A DNA stretch of 64,000 nucleotides from Xestospongia bergquistia (GCA_963965975.1 OZ014419.1:62001-126000); one strand, 5' to 3'. Positions 33,585 through 45,495 are shown, counted from the stretch's first letter. Program-made: numbers and translations. The notes: generated by a model from the letters alone, not told the origin.

Positions 33585-34382
33585 TTATAAAGTGTCCCTT
33601 TTTAATGTTACATACTGTTCACTAGTTAGTAGGTGATTACAGACACTGTCAGCATCTACAACTTTGTTAGGTAGTACTATTGCTACGTATCCTTCACCTA
33701 ATGGCTGTGGAACAAGTTACATGATAATCACATGACTAATATACTAACATGAGTTTGTAGAAGTTTAGGGTTAGATAATAGCATTTCATTAACTTCTAGT
33801 AATGTTCCTTTAACACAACTAAAAAGGATAACACGTGGCCATTTATTATATAACTACATAATTACCTGTACAAAACAAACTTGTGATCATTTTTGTCACC
33901 TTTAACATGAACAATACATAATGGAGATGTAGGAATTAATTTTTGACCACCCTCTAGACTTTTAATGAAAATATATTTGCGAAACATTTAACACTAACTT
34001 TTGTATTTTCCTGACACTGGATTATGTGTTCTATCAATTTTACCAATCTGATATTCAATATGATCAATTTCAATTTCTGAGTTTACTAGCGGATGTAAAG
34101 GTGCTATACAAACTACTAAGACTCTATAAAAATAAACAATTTTGTTGTATATTAATTTTGATTTAATTAAAATACCTACCTGTTACTATGTTGAAGAATA
34201 CATTGATCAGCTCTTGGTATCCCCTTCACATCTATAACATCTGATATATTATTAAGTGAGTGTAATGATTACATACCGATTGCATAATATTTATGATAGT
34301 ATCGTTCTATTATAGGTAGCGGAGGACCTCTCAACTCATCCATCTTATCAAAGAGAGTATACGGATTTTTGACCAATTTCAT
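33585..34382 (-). CDS. ABITRAM: ABITRAM (FAM206A/Simiate) homologue
   Basis: Exons on the minus strand give MKLVKNPYTLFDKMDELRG, IIERYYHKYYAI, DVKGIPRADQCILQHSNRV, IEIDHIEYQIGKIDR, VSGKYK, LCIVHVKGD, CVKGTLLEVNEMLLSNPKLL, LGEGYVAIVLPN and LLTSEQY. This follows human ABITRAM closely (DVKG...DHCILQHSNR, VSGKFK, CVRGRLMEVNENIL, EGYIAVVLP, LLTQKQY). The fold resembles GcvH/lipoyl-like beta barrels; vertebrate ABITRAM binds actin and nuclear speckles. The start ATG (34380-34382) is the first in frame after the GGGCGTGG element 48 bp upstream. Stop TAA at 33585-33587. Confidence 0.88.
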
Positions 34383-34429
34383 TTCTGTATAAATTTCAGA
34401 ATGTTTCCGTTTACCTCCGGGTTGCTCTG

Positions 34430-34437
34430 CCACGCCC
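34430..34437 (-). promoter_or_regulatory. GGGCGTGG element upstream of ABITRAM
   Basis: CCACGCCC on the plus strand, 48 bp upstream of the ABITRAM ATG; one of the recurring GGCGTGG promoter motifs in this window. Confidence 0.4.
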
Positions 34438-35228
34438 ACTTTCAGAATGGCTATAGGTTATCCAAATTTTTAACCCCTTCTTTTAACTTTTATTGCATTC
34501 TCTTATATAAGCAGAAGTTACATATTGTGGATTGATAGTGTTTAGGTAAGGATTTTTATTTGTTGTAACATAAAAAAGAGACAATGATACTTTACATTAA
34601 TAATATGAAATTAACACAATAAAACAAATACTTTGACACTAGCAGACAACTATACTATTTAGTGTCACACTCAGTATTACAGAATTGTTTTCTGAATGTG
34701 ATACAAATAAACATACATGCAGTGTTAATATACAGATGTATGTGTTAGCTACATACATCTTATCTAATGTTTATACCTGTACTTGAACAATTGGACACTC
34801 AGTTCTATTAAAAATAACAATTGGTATCTATCAGGAACAAATGATTCATGTGTATCTGTTTTCAATAATAAACTCTGATATTTATTGTATTTTTCTCTTT
34901 TACTTGATAGAGTTTGAACAAGAGATTCTAACAAGTGTTGTTATACCACTGCTATACCTGTACATCCTGTATAAGTTTAGTAATACCTTCAGTAAACATA
35001 CTCCTGTGTGACAGTATAAGTTTGTATTAATTTGAAACTTTAAGATATTATACCTGACTTTGTACATTCACAACATGTATGTTTGCTGGTTGATTACAGG
35101 AATTCTAAAAAAATAGGGTGGTTCATCAGACAATGGAGGACACCACTAACATAGCAATTGCTAGCTGTGTTGGTGGCTGTAATATTATGTAAAACAGAAT
35201 TTTATTCCACGAATACACGTATATAGTT

Positions 35229-35240
35229 TGCGCATGCGTG
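35229..35240. promoter_or_regulatory. NRF1-like site upstream of VPS50
   Basis: TGCGCATGCGTG matches the animal NRF1 consensus YGCGCAYGCGCR at 11 of 12 positions. It lies 53 bp upstream of the VPS50 ATG, in a position typical of core promoters. Confidence 0.55.
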
Positions 35241-35292
35241 GACCAGTATTGAACAAAAGGGTTAAAAATTGAAGGATACCCTTCTCCTGCTA

Positions 35293-38200
35293 ATGGCACT
35301 CCCTTTGAACCTGAAAACTAAAGTCAAGTCTCTTCTAACTAGACAGGTAAGATAACATAATTTGGGCACCATATGTTGACATATCTTATAGAGAGAGAGA
35401 ACAGGAGAGGAAGACTTTGAGAGTCCACTGACTCCAACCTCTCATGCTGTAAGTTCCAATAAGTAAAGTGATCAGGTCATTAATCATTTTATAGATAGAG
35501 ACTTCCCCACAACATCAAGATGACAAGATTGACGAAGTAATGATCTCCATTTTATTATATTTACCAACTTCTGTTAAGGTTATCAAGAGTATGAATAAGG
35601 AATATTTTCAAGACAGAGATGAAGTTGACACAGCAGGATATGAACTCACAGTAAATGATAGTTGTTTAGTATGTACATTGGCTTTTAGCACTTAGGTGAC
35701 GGTACTGACATTAATATGGATCAATTAATGGATAGAATATTGGTACTCAAGAAACAAGATAGTGCTGTATGTTTTGCCGATATTGATCTTTATCTTTGTG
35801 GTTTTGTAGATTTATCGCAAGATCTATGATCTAGTATTTGCTAACTATACTGCTTATGTTCAAGTAAGACAGTTGATCATATGTTCTATTGTTATGATAT
35901 GTGTTTAGGAATTAGAAAATGTTACAGCTTTAGAGGTGGCTTTACAAGATGCTTCAAGAACTTGTGTCAATGCAAGAAGGTAAAAATGGATGGATAGGAG
36001 TTTAAATGGATGTGTTACTGCAGACAATTACGTATGGCTAAAGAGGGTGTGTCCAATGGTGGGTTAGGTCTTTTAGCAAAACACAGGAAGAGAAAAAGAC
36101 TCCAAATTTTATTACAAATACTCAAGACGTTCAAAACTTTAGTAAGTCTCTCATTGTGAATGTAGGATATCATATTTGTTACCATAGCAACAAGCAGAGA
36201 CCACGTTAAAAGAATTACTAGATGTCAGTTATAATTTTCTCAAAAGAAACAGAAGACAAGTCTTTATATATTCTTTCCTCAGGATGGTGACTATCCTAGT
36301 GCTACTAAAATATGCATACAATGTCAACAAGCTATTGAGACTTATAAACAATTCAGTTGTGTTAGGTAAGATATCGTCTCTATTGTATTGTGTTATTGTG
36401 TTATGATATAGGCAATTGGCCGTATCTTTACAAGATAATCAGACAACAATTGAAGTAAACCACACCCATATGACACACCCATTATTGAATATCCTAATAG
36501 AATGAGCTTGAACAAGCATTAGGTCAAATTCCAGCAAGTTTTAATGATCATCGTTATCAACTTGTACAAGATGCCTATAGAATACTTGGTAAAACACAGG
36601 TTAGTTATTGTTATCTTTAATAATTAACCACACCCACTAAATAGAGAGTTAATGACCTTCTCTTCATTAAATTTACAACTGCTATACACGATATGGCATA
36701 CAATGTTGTAGCTAAATATGTCAAGGTAATTTATTGATATAATTACAGGAGCATATTACTATAATCCCCCATTTAGCCAAATACGTTGGACTCATCAGGG
36801 GTTAAAGTTCACTATCCCAATCTGTGTAAATTGATCGATCCTGATAATTTTATTGAATGTCTTGTGGAGCTCTGCAAGGTAATAATAATAATAATAATAA
36901 TAATATTAACCCTTTTCTCACTAGGTTTTGTGGACTATCATGCACAATTATTATCAAGTTCGTCGATGGCACATTGAATATGATCAAAATGTTATTGATG
37001 AAAATGATGAAGTGGGCGGAACTTCAGTTGTAGAACTGACATTTCATCGAAACTACATTAAACAAAAACTAGATAATGGTCTTCTTAGAATATGGCTGGT
37101 AATAATAAGAATGATGTAATTATCATGTGATTCTCATATGACAGGATGTTCAACAAAAAGTCCGTCCTTATCTTGAGGGGTGTGACATGTCACAGTTCCA
37201 ATATGATAACTTTATACGTGTTTTAGATATTGTTAATAGGTGGGTGTGGCTATCATAAAATACATCATAATATTATTGTCACAATAGACTTATTAGCATT
37301 GGGATTGAGTTTTGTGGTAAAGGATCTGACAAGTTACAAGAATCAATGCGTCAACAAAGTTTGAGTTATTTTCGTTATTATCACAGGTAATTAATTATCC
37401 CATTATTATAATCTCATTTTATTTAATTAATATATTTAGAGCTAGATTGGAAGAGCTCAAGTTGTTCTTAGAAAACGAGCAGTGGGTGGTCTGTCCTATA
37501 CGTTCCAACTTTACTGTTGACTTTCTTCGGGTAACAATGTTATATGATGTAACAATGATGTCACAGTATTATGTAGGAGTTTCGTTTTATGCGTAAAGGA
37601 ATGACCACGCCCACTAGTCCTAAAGTATCTACTATACCTGTGAAAAAGATTGGTATGAAATTTATCCATAATGATATGGTTTCTAAATCTGTTTTATGAC
37701 AGACTCTGAGCACAATGTCTTTACTCGATATTCAGTTGATGATAATCCATTTGGTGAAGTACCAGAAGAAGAGGATGTAGAAGATGTTGTCGTGGAAACA
37801 AGAGGGGTGAGTCCCCTAGATTGTCTTTATGTTATTAAATTAATTAGTTTGAAGAGACAACAAGTGATGATGAAGGAAGAGAAGACGATGATGTACCAGG
37901 TATATTAATAATAATTTAGGGGCATGTCTCTATTTTTTATTACTAGAGGAACTCAAAAGATCATATGTTGATGAAAATACTGGAGAAATACCAAAGTTAG
38001 ATTGACCATATGACTGTCACATGACTCTCACATGATTTTCAGGTTAATTTCTACTTATCGTCGTCATCGATCTGAGAGTATACGAGGCCCAGTATTAGCT
38101 AATGTAACATTGACTGTAGTCAGGTTTATCGGTAAGTAATTATAATAAGATTAAGTGATATTGCCCTCTCTTTTAAGGAAATTATATGCAAATGATGAAT

Positions 38201-40002
38201 GTTCTACAACCTATTGCATATGATGTCCTGCAATGTTTGTCTCATCTCTTCGACTATTATTTGTATGCTGTGAGTTCAGATTAATATATTGTAAAATGAC
38301 AATCATCTTTATTGTAGGTTTATACATTTTTTGCACAAGATCTTGTAAGTTGTACTGATGTCCTAATATGTTTTATAGATCTTGTCAGATTGCTGGTGAT
38401 GAGAGTAAAGTGTTAAGTGCTAAATTGACTACATCTCTTGTTCGTATCAATGATACATTATTGATCAATCAGGTAGAGTGCTCTCTTTAAATAATATAAT
38501 GAATGAATTGTTTTAGGATGCTAGTGTTTCTCCTGAAGATAATTTAAAGGCAATCAATTGATGACAGACTGATCTCATTGATTCTTATAATATAGGTACC
38601 ATATCCAGTTGCCAACCCCTTTCTTCAGTTAGATAATGCTGCCAGCTTATATGGACTGAGTTTTAGAATTGTTGCTATTGAGTCATTGTATGTGTGTATC
38701 TATACCAGTGTGTGTGTGTGTGTCTGTGTGTGTCTGTGTCTCTGTCTGTGTGTGTCTGTGTATTATATTGTGTAAATTGTTAGGGTATTTTTAGCTAAAC
38801 AGTTTGAATATCTTCTTCCACATCTTGAAAACCTTATACCTGAAACTAACAGAAACTTTTTATCTCAATTCTTTTCCCAGGTATAATAATAATAATTCAT
38901 AATAATAGATTGTATTTATTATAATAGACTGTTACTCCATGTCATGAATTGAGAGTACCTGTGTATACTGCTATAGCTACTAAGAGTTTACCTAGTGAGC
39001 AGGTCAGTGAACAAGCCACACCTCCTTATTAGTAGGTTCTTGTATAGATATTGCAGAGCATGTCTTCAGTCAAATGGGACATTAAAGATATTATGTCACA
39101 ACATAGTCACTATGTTGATCAGCTACTTATGGTCAGTGGGGGATTACTATACAACTTAATATAATTACTGACACACAACTGTAGTATCAAGTTTAGATTA
39201 GATATTAATTTGACAAATATATTTTACTTTTAGAGCTTCTGATAAAATTTTACAATTTTTATGATCACAGTATTTGAGTATATTATTAGTTTTCAATTAT
39301 TTAATATCTGAAATATATATTTTCTAGGAATTTGAAAGATACAAGGAATTCTTGATAGCTATTAACAAGTACATTTACTCTAGTGTAATGATATATATAT
39401 TTATTTACATTAGACAAGTTCATATTCCTTCTGAATCACTACAAGTGTTATGGGATAAAGCTATCCTTTCAGCTTGTCAAATTTTTGTTGAAGGGTAATT
39501 GATGATAAGTGTTGATAAGTGAGAGACTGTTCCTTTAGGTTTTCTCAAGCCAAGAAGTGCAGCAATGAAGGTAGAGCTTTAATGCAATTAGATTTCCAAC
39601 AATTCCGCACAAAATTAGAAAAACTTAGTAATATAAGGTACCATAACACTACATGTACTTATTAATGTATTTGTGTAGGTCAAATCATAATATATAAATA
39701 TATATATTATTATTATATATTATATAAATTTGTATTTTATTAATGCATTTGTGTAGGCCTTTACCTAATCATGGTCTTGTAGAAGATTATATTAAAGCGT
39801 ATTATCTCTCAGAATCAGACCTGGAGTCCTGGTTAATACAACATACTGTATGTTACTATAGCAAATGTGAGGTGTTAATATAATTCATTCTATAAAGGAA
39901 TATTCCACTAAACAATTACAAGCTTTGGTATTGTGTGGAGCTGGTGGTCACATGAACAAGAAAACCAAGCAACGTTTGTTAGCATTATTAGATAATAAAT
40001 AA
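35293..40002 (+). CDS. VPS50: VPS50/syndetin (CCDC132), EARP complex subunit
   Basis: More than twenty short exons. [18 protein letters not shown] matches the KIKSLMTRQ start. Further conserved blocks are [134 protein letters not shown] and, most strongly, [19 protein letters not shown]. The ending [20 protein letters not shown] precedes TAA at 40000-40002. VPS50 replaces VPS54 in the GARP-like EARP tether (VPS51/52/53) and acts in endocytic recycling and dense-core vesicle traffic. An acidic linker near 37740-37900 corresponds to the Asp/Glu-rich linker of the human protein. Intronic microsatellites are at 36881 and 38708. Confidence 0.95.
36881..36906 (+). repeat. (AAT)n microsatellite in VPS50 intron
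   Basis: About eight AAT units directly follow the donor GT after TGCAAG. Confidence 0.85.
38708..38760 (+). repeat. (TG)n/(TC) microsatellite in VPS50 intron
   Basis: TG dinucleotides broken by CTG interruptions, inside the intron after AIESL. Confidence 0.85.
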
Positions 40003-40035
40003 TTTTATAAAAATGACACTCTTTATATAACCACA

Positions 40036-41562
40036 TTATGTTTTCGATGATTGTGCTATTAAATTCTTGACTTCTTCAATAACTTTGTTGATATTAATTG
40101 TCACATTGTTCCCCTTCTCCTTTACTTGATTACATAATTTATGCTTACGTCCAATCAGTTTAGATAAGGTAACAAATGCAGCGTTACCTCGTTGAGAACG
40201 TGGGACTAACTCAAGAACTTGACCGTGACTCTGTTGCCACCACAAATGGACTAATCCAGCTCCATGTACAGCAATTAATAGATCAGTGTTGTGTGCTATA
40301 CGAACTTGATCACATATGTGTAGTTTCTCAGTATAAACACCTGTTATGTTAACCTGTGGAAATGTCTTCTTCATAGTTGAGATAAATTCATCAGAATTTG
40401 TCCATATTCTACGAAATTTTTTAGCTTTGTCGCCATTAAATCGTTCATATTGTTTTCTTTCAATAATAGTAATTGTTTTAATACCATTTCTTTTGATAGT
40501 CTCATCATCACGTAAAGAACATGAAGAAATAACATGTTTTCTAAAAGCAATCAAGTCTGTTTCCATGTCTAATCCATTACACTCTAAACATTTACGTTTT
40601 AGAGAGACGCCATCCATTTTACATCGAAAAAGAGGACATGAATACGCCCATGGAACTAACTCGACAGAATTAAAACATAACACTTCATCTTTAAGAGTCT
40701 CAAGAGGTATCACATTTCGAAACAACTGATGCTCATAATCTTCAAAGGCAAAGTTCCCTTCAATTTCTGGGAGTCTAATAATTGTATAATTTTGTAAGTA
40801 ATTGTATTGTCTAAGACTTCGGAATAAATTATACCATCCTAAAAACTTGAAATAGATATGTTTTGCCATCCCTACATAGAAAAATGTGGTGCCATTTAAC
40901 CAGCGACTACATTTACCTTGAGGTTTTACTGAAGTTGACATTTTAATTATCGGCATTATGATATCATCAACTTCCATATAATGTCCAATGTCATGAAAAT
41001 TTGGATTTGAACAAGACTGACCAGAATCCAGTAACCAAACTGACTCAGAACCAACTATCTTTTTGACTTTCATTGTTCTCAGAACATCATAAAGTATTTT
41101 TGGTTGAATAGCCATTTGATATACTGTACACCTTCCCATTTTCTTACTGTGTTGTGATCCATAACAAGTTAATCTGTTGGGACAAATAACACTTGTTCTA
41201 TCGTACGTATCAACAATAAATGACTGACAAAATGATCCCCTAGGCCAAGATGGGCCTTCCTTCTTTTGCCATAATAAATCTACATTAGATGGAGATAACA
41301 AGTCCTTCTTTGTTGCCACTGTAATTTCTTTAGGATGGCTAGTGGTAAGGATAGATAAGTGAGAAGAAGTGGTGGTTTTGTGTAAGGGGAGGATTTCGCT
41401 AAGTACCTTTGGCATTACATTGTTATTAGTAACACTTGTTCGAATATCTTTAGACCGTTTTATAGGAGGTAACATCGCGTGATATATCTGTAATACACAG
41501 AGAATAACTAACAAAGCAAAGAAAAATATCAGTACTCTTCTTAGCTTACAAAACGACTTCAT
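40036..41562 (-). CDS. GT61-family glycosyltransferase, copy 1 (divergent)
   Basis: Single exon, 508 residues. Type II topology: short basic tail, then a membrane anchor (VLIFFFALLVILCVLQIYHA) and a Thr/Ser-rich stem. The C-terminal domain carries the GT61/DUF563 signature: ITIIERKQYERF, FRRIWTNSDEF, VYTEKLHICDQVRIAHNTD, and LLIAVHGAGLVHLWWQQ followed by LELVPRSQRGN. Human relatives are EOGT and POMGNT2, plant relatives are xylosyltransferases. Cys pairs (CPNRLTC, CKMDGVSLKRKCLEC) are conserved with the three neighbouring copies. Golgi or ER location is expected. The acceptor sugar is unknown. It is clearly more diverged than copies 2-4. Confidence 0.88.
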   Translation of the reverse strand: MKSFCKLRRVLIFFFALLVILCVLQIYHAMLPPIKRSKDIRTSVTNNNVMPKVLSEILPLHKTTTSSHLSILTTSHPKEITVATKKDLLSPSNVDLLWQKKEGPSWPRGSFCQSFIVDTYDRTSVICPNRLTCYGSQHSKKMGRCTVYQMAIQPKILYDVLRTMKVKKIVGSESVWLLDSGQSCSNPNFHDIGHYMEVDDIIMPIIKMSTSVKPQGKCSRWLNGTTFFYVGMAKHIYFKFLGWYNLFRSLRQYNYLQNYTIIRLPEIEGNFAFEDYEHQLFRNVIPLETLKDEVLCFNSVELVPWAYSCPLFRCKMDGVSLKRKCLECNGLDMETDLIAFRKHVISSCSLRDDETIKRNGIKTITIIERKQYERFNGDKAKKFRRIWTNSDEFISTMKKTFPQVNITGVYTEKLHICDQVRIAHNTDLLIAVHGAGLVHLWWQQSHGQVLELVPRSQRGNAAFVTLSKLIGRKHKLCNQVKEKGNNVTININKVIEEVKNLIAQSSKT

Positions 41563-42171
41563 TTTTTAGGCCTAAGGCGTGTCTGTTCGGTGAAAATTAA
41601 TATTAATAAATTAGGCGTGGTGAATTTCAAAGACGTTTGTTCTTGCGTATGAATTCATTACAACCACCTAATTACAATTGTCAGTCATAATTATTTGGTA
41701 TGTATAATATGTAACAAGAGTTTGCGGACAAAATTATTTATTTGAAGATAGAGGAGGAAAGTCTAGGTGTAAAGTTCAGATAAGAGAAACATAAGATGAT
41801 TGAGATATTTGGAGTAATTCACAATTACAGTATCTTCAAGTACTTTCAATACACACAACAAATAACATTAACACAAACATTCATCCATTGATGTAGAGTG
41901 TGGCCTGTAATTTTGATTCATATTTATCTGAAGTTTACTAATATCAATTCTGGGCCTAGTTAAGACACATCTCCAATCAAGGCAGTCTAGATAAATCATT
42001 GTAGTTTGTTATGCAAATGTCTAATATGAAATATTACCACAGAAAGATATAAAGATTCAAGAATCATTGACAATTTAAACAGCAATTTTGCTCTAAATTA
42101 CAATTTTGTAGCAGAATAAATATTATCACAAAAAAATAATATTTGAAATAATTATTATATATTAATATTGA
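41563..42171. other. Intergenic between GT61 copies 1 and 2, 609 bp
   Basis: It contains the copy 1 promoter side (GGCGTGG at 41613-41620) and the AT-rich 3' flank of copy 2. No ORF or RNA gene was seen. Confidence 0.5.
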
Positions 42172-43665
42172 TCAAAATTGAGATTTTATTTGTTTTATAA
42201 CATCTGCAACATTAACACTAACTTTTTTGTCAGTAACTTCAACTTGATGGTAACCATAGTAACGTCGACCAGTTAGGGTAGACAACATTCTGAAGGTAGG
42301 ATTTGATAATTGTGATCTAGGTACAAGTTCAAACATCAGAGCATGATCTTGTAACCACCACAAGTGAACTAGACCAGCACCATGTACACCTAGAAATACA
42401 TCAGCTTGATGTACAAGTTTTATTTGATCACAAAGATCCATTTCTTCAGCATACATTGTACTAATGTTAGTCATAGGAAATGCCTTCTTTAAACCATCTA
42501 TTAACTCTGCAGAGTTCACAAATACTCTTTCAAACTTAGTCAGTTTATCTCCTTCAAAACGATGATAGGCCTTACGAATTTGTACAACAATACTACGTAT
42601 TTCTTTACCATTATAGACTTTATCTTTTAAGGAACAAGCATCAAGAACTCTTTGTCTAAATTTGTGAAACCGAGTCCCTGGCAATCCTCTACTGTTACAG
42701 TCATAACATTTTTTACGTAATCGAACAATAGCATCTGCCATTTTACATCGAAAAGCAGTAGTAGAAAAGGCCCAAGGAGTAGTTATTATTTGTTCAAAAC
42801 ATATTGTTCCTAGTTCTGATGCAGACAAATCCTGTAATGCTACAACTGTAGTTTCAGGAAATAATAGTCGCTCAAATTCAGGAAATAAAAATTGATATTT
42901 TGTCTCTGGTATTCTAATAATCACTGTTGGAGCTTGGTGTGATTTATCTTCATAATTCAAGACACCATTATAGAGACTGAACCATGAGAGAAACTTGAAG
43001 TAGATATGAACATCAAAACCAATAAATAAAAAGGAAGTACCATTAATCCATTGATTACATCTACCTTGAGGAAATGACAAGATGGATGTCTTTGCTAAAC
43101 GCTTCACATAATCTCCTCCAGCCATATATTTTTCTAATGGTTCAAAGTTATATTTAGGACAAGGAGAAACATGGTCATTATCATGTAGTAACCATAAAGC
43201 ATTTGATGATTGAACTGAGTCTCGTTTTTCAACCATTACTTTATAAAATGTCTTCACATCAATAGCTATTCTGTTCATTATACAGGAACCCATTTTGTCA
43301 TCATGAGGTGTTCCATAACAAATAACACGATCTGATGTCTCACCACAAACTGATGTTTGAAGTGGAAACTTGAGTGACAAAAATTCATTACAAAATGATC
43401 CCTCTTTCCAGTCTTTTAACACAAAAGGATCAGAAGTAGTAGAAACATTGTAGTAATTAGTGACAGTAAATGACTTATTATCTTGCATATCTGTTGCTAG
43501 ATTTATTGTCTTTAATAGTTTAATTCTTTGAAGTGTATTCTCTTCAAGACGTCTGGAGTGCTTGCCATTTTCTTGCTGTATCGTGAACAGACTAAATACT
43601 ATCACAACTATTGTTGTGAACAAAATAACTGTGAATACCAATTTTGAAGACACTGGAAAGCGCAT
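42172..43665 (-). CDS. GT61-family glycosyltransferase, copy 2
   Basis: Single exon, 497 residues. The anchor is LVFTVILFTTIVVIVFSLF. From WKEGSFCNEFLSLKFPLQTS to the C-terminus it is nearly identical to copies 3 and 4. The HGAGLVHLWWLQDHALMFEL core, the VPRSQLSNPTF block and GRRYYGYHQVE are present. Only the cytosolic tail, anchor and stem (about 80 residues) differ strongly. Of the set, it agrees best with copy 4 over the catalytic domain. Confidence 0.9.
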   Translation of the reverse strand: MRFPVSSKLVFTVILFTTIVVIVFSLFTIQQENGKHSRRLEENTLQRIKLLKTINLATDMQDNKSFTVTNYYNVSTTSDPFVLKDWKEGSFCNEFLSLKFPLQTSVCGETSDRVICYGTPHDDKMGSCIMNRIAIDVKTFYKVMVEKRDSVQSSNALWLLHDNDHVSPCPKYNFEPLEKYMAGGDYVKRLAKTSILSFPQGRCNQWINGTSFLFIGFDVHIYFKFLSWFSLYNGVLNYEDKSHQAPTVIIRIPETKYQFLFPEFERLLFPETTVVALQDLSASELGTICFEQIITTPWAFSTTAFRCKMADAIVRLRKKCYDCNSRGLPGTRFHKFRQRVLDACSLKDKVYNGKEIRSIVVQIRKAYHRFEGDKLTKFERVFVNSAELIDGLKKAFPMTNISTMYAEEMDLCDQIKLVHQADVFLGVHGAGLVHLWWLQDHALMFELVPRSQLSNPTFRMLSTLTGRRYYGYHQVEVTDKKVSVNVADVIKQIKSQF

Positions 43666-44013
43666 GATATAAAAAACTGGCTCGCCCCTTCCACAACGAA
43701 AGTATGGTGTGGCTCGTTACCATCGTAACGAACTTTATATGTAGTCGTACATTTATAGTTAATATTGAGGGGTGGGGTGAATTTAACGATCGTTACTAGG
43801 CCACGTTGGCGGTCCTAGCTATACAGCAATAGCAGGGATCCTGGATACTAAGTTGGAGGGCCGCGTGGATGCGAAGATCATTTGGGCAACGCATATTTTT
43901 TAAATTACTGGGAAGTTATTGCAACAGATAATTACTTGCCCATTAACTTATTAGTACTAGATAATTTATTTATACAAATTCTCAATATTATAACAATAAT
44001 TATTACTCTGAAA
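43666..44013. other. Intergenic between GT61 copies 2 and 3, 348 bp
   Basis: It holds the copy 2 promoter, with a locally GC-richer stretch (about 43770-43880), and the 3' flank of copy 3. Nothing else was recognised. Confidence 0.5.
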
Positions 44014-45495
44014 TTAAAATTGAGCTTTTATTTGTTTTATAACATCCATAACATCAACGTTAACAGTTAGCTCAGAACCTTTAACTCCATTATAACTATA
44101 GTAACGTCGACCAGTTAGGGTAGACAACATTCTGAAGGTAGGATTTGATCTTTGTGATCTAGGTACAAGTTCAAACATCAGAGCATGATCTTGTAACCAC
44201 CACAAGTGAACTAGACCAGCACCATGTACACCTAGAAATACATCTGCTTGATGTACAAGTTTTATTTGATCACAAAGATCCATTTCTTCAGCATACATTG
44301 TACTAATGTTAGTCATAGGAAATGCCTTCTTTAAACCATCTATTAACTCTGCAGAGTTGGCCAGTACTCTAGACATTCTTACCCTATTATCTCCTTTAAA
44401 GCGATTATAAAGTTTACGAATTTGTACAACAATACTACGTATTTCTTTACCATTATAGACTTTATCTTTTAAGGAACAAGCATCAAGAACTCTTTGTCTA
44501 AATTTATGAAACCGAGTCCCTGACAATCCTCTACTGTTGCAGTCATAACATTTTTTACGTAATCGAACCCTAGCATCTCCCATTTTACATCGAAAAGCAG
44601 TAGTAGAAAAAGCCGAGGGAGTAGTTATTATTTGTTCAAAACATATTGTTCCTAGTTCTGATGCAGACAAATCCTGTAATGCTACAACTGTAGTTTCAGG
44701 AAATAATAGTCGCTCAAATCGAGGAAATAAGAAATTGAATTTAGTCTCTGGCATTCTAACTATTAAACTTGGAACTTGGTGTGATTTATCTTCATAATTC
44801 AAGACACCATTATAGAGACTGAACCATGAAAGAAACTTGAAGTAGATATGAACATCAAAACCAATAAAGAAAAAAGATGTACCATTAATCCATTGATTAC
44901 ATCTACCTTGAGGAAATGACAAGATGGATGTCTTTGCTAAACGCTTCACGTAATCTCCTTTAGCCATATATTTTTCTAATGGTTTAAAGTTATATTTAGG
45001 ACAAGGAGAAACATGGTCATTATCATGTAGTAACCATAAAGCATTTGATGATTGAACTGATTCTTGTTTTTCAAACATTACTTTATAAAATGTCTTCACG
45101 TCAATAGCTATTCTGTTCATTATACAGGAACTCATTTTGTCATCATGAGGTGTTCCATAACAAATAACACGATCTGATGTCTCACCACAAATTGATGTTT
45201 GAAGTGGAAACTTAAGTGAAAAAAATTCATTACAAAATGATTCCTCCTTCCAGTCTTTCAACACAACAGGAATAGAAGTAGTAGTAACATTGTAGTAATA
45301 ATAAGTTCTATAATTAGTAACAATGTTAAGTGATTTATCGCTAATTTGTGTGGAATTTGATATCCACAACAAAGATGGTCGATGAAGATCACTTCTATCA
45401 GGATGAGAGTAGTTTCTGATCATAAAAATACTAAACAATGTAACAAACGTTAACGTTAACAGTACTACAAATAAGAATAGCTTCTTAGGACGCAT
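44014..45495 (-). CDS. GT61-family glycosyltransferase, copy 3
   Basis: Single exon, 493 residues. The anchor is LFLFVVLLTLTFVTLFSIFMI and the stem has several N-glycosylation sites (NYS, NST, NVT). The catalytic domain matches copies 2 and 4, including HGAGLVHLWWLQDHALMFEL. It has local differences not shared by those two (RKLYNRFKGDNRVRMSRVL against RKAYHRFEGDKLTKFERVF, TPSAF against TPWAF, and the last 20 residues). That patchwork is what partial gene conversion would leave. Confidence 0.9.
   Translation of the reverse strand: MRPKKLFLFVVLLTLTFVTLFSIFMIRNYSHPDRSDLHRPSLLWISNSTQISDKSLNIVTNYRTYYYYNVTTTSIPVVLKDWKEESFCNEFFSLKFPLQTSICGETSDRVICYGTPHDDKMSSCIMNRIAIDVKTFYKVMFEKQESVQSSNALWLLHDNDHVSPCPKYNFKPLEKYMAKGDYVKRLAKTSILSFPQGRCNQWINGTSFFFIGFDVHIYFKFLSWFSLYNGVLNYEDKSHQVPSLIVRMPETKFNFLFPRFERLLFPETTVVALQDLSASELGTICFEQIITTPSAFSTTAFRCKMGDARVRLRKKCYDCNSRGLSGTRFHKFRQRVLDACSLKDKVYNGKEIRSIVVQIRKLYNRFKGDNRVRMSRVLANSAELIDGLKKAFPMTNISTMYAEEMDLCDQIKLVHQADVFLGVHGAGLVHLWWLQDHALMFELVPRSQRSNPTFRMLSTLTGRRYYSYNGVKGSELTVNVDVMDVIKQIKAQF

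Larger units (their letters stand above)
34383..35292. other. Intergenic, 910 bp, with weak exon-like segments on the minus strand
   Basis: The interval lies between divergent ABITRAM and VPS50. Minus-strand segments bounded by good splice-like signals exist at about 34772-34909, 34960-35004 and 35046-35100. The first contains an open stretch of roughly 45 codons (VQTLSSKREKYNKYQSLLLK). Their reading frames do not join, so I do not call a gene. A non-coding or misread transcript is possible. Confidence 0.35.

Noticed and set aside
40346..40729. Plus-strand 127-aa ORF inside GT61 copy 1
   Set aside because: Antisense to a conserved glycosyltransferase exon with intact catalytic motif.
43882..44070. 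Plus-strand 62-aa ORF between GT61 copies
   Set aside because: Low-complexity AT-rich translation overlapping the GT61 copy 3 C-terminus on the other strand; no support.
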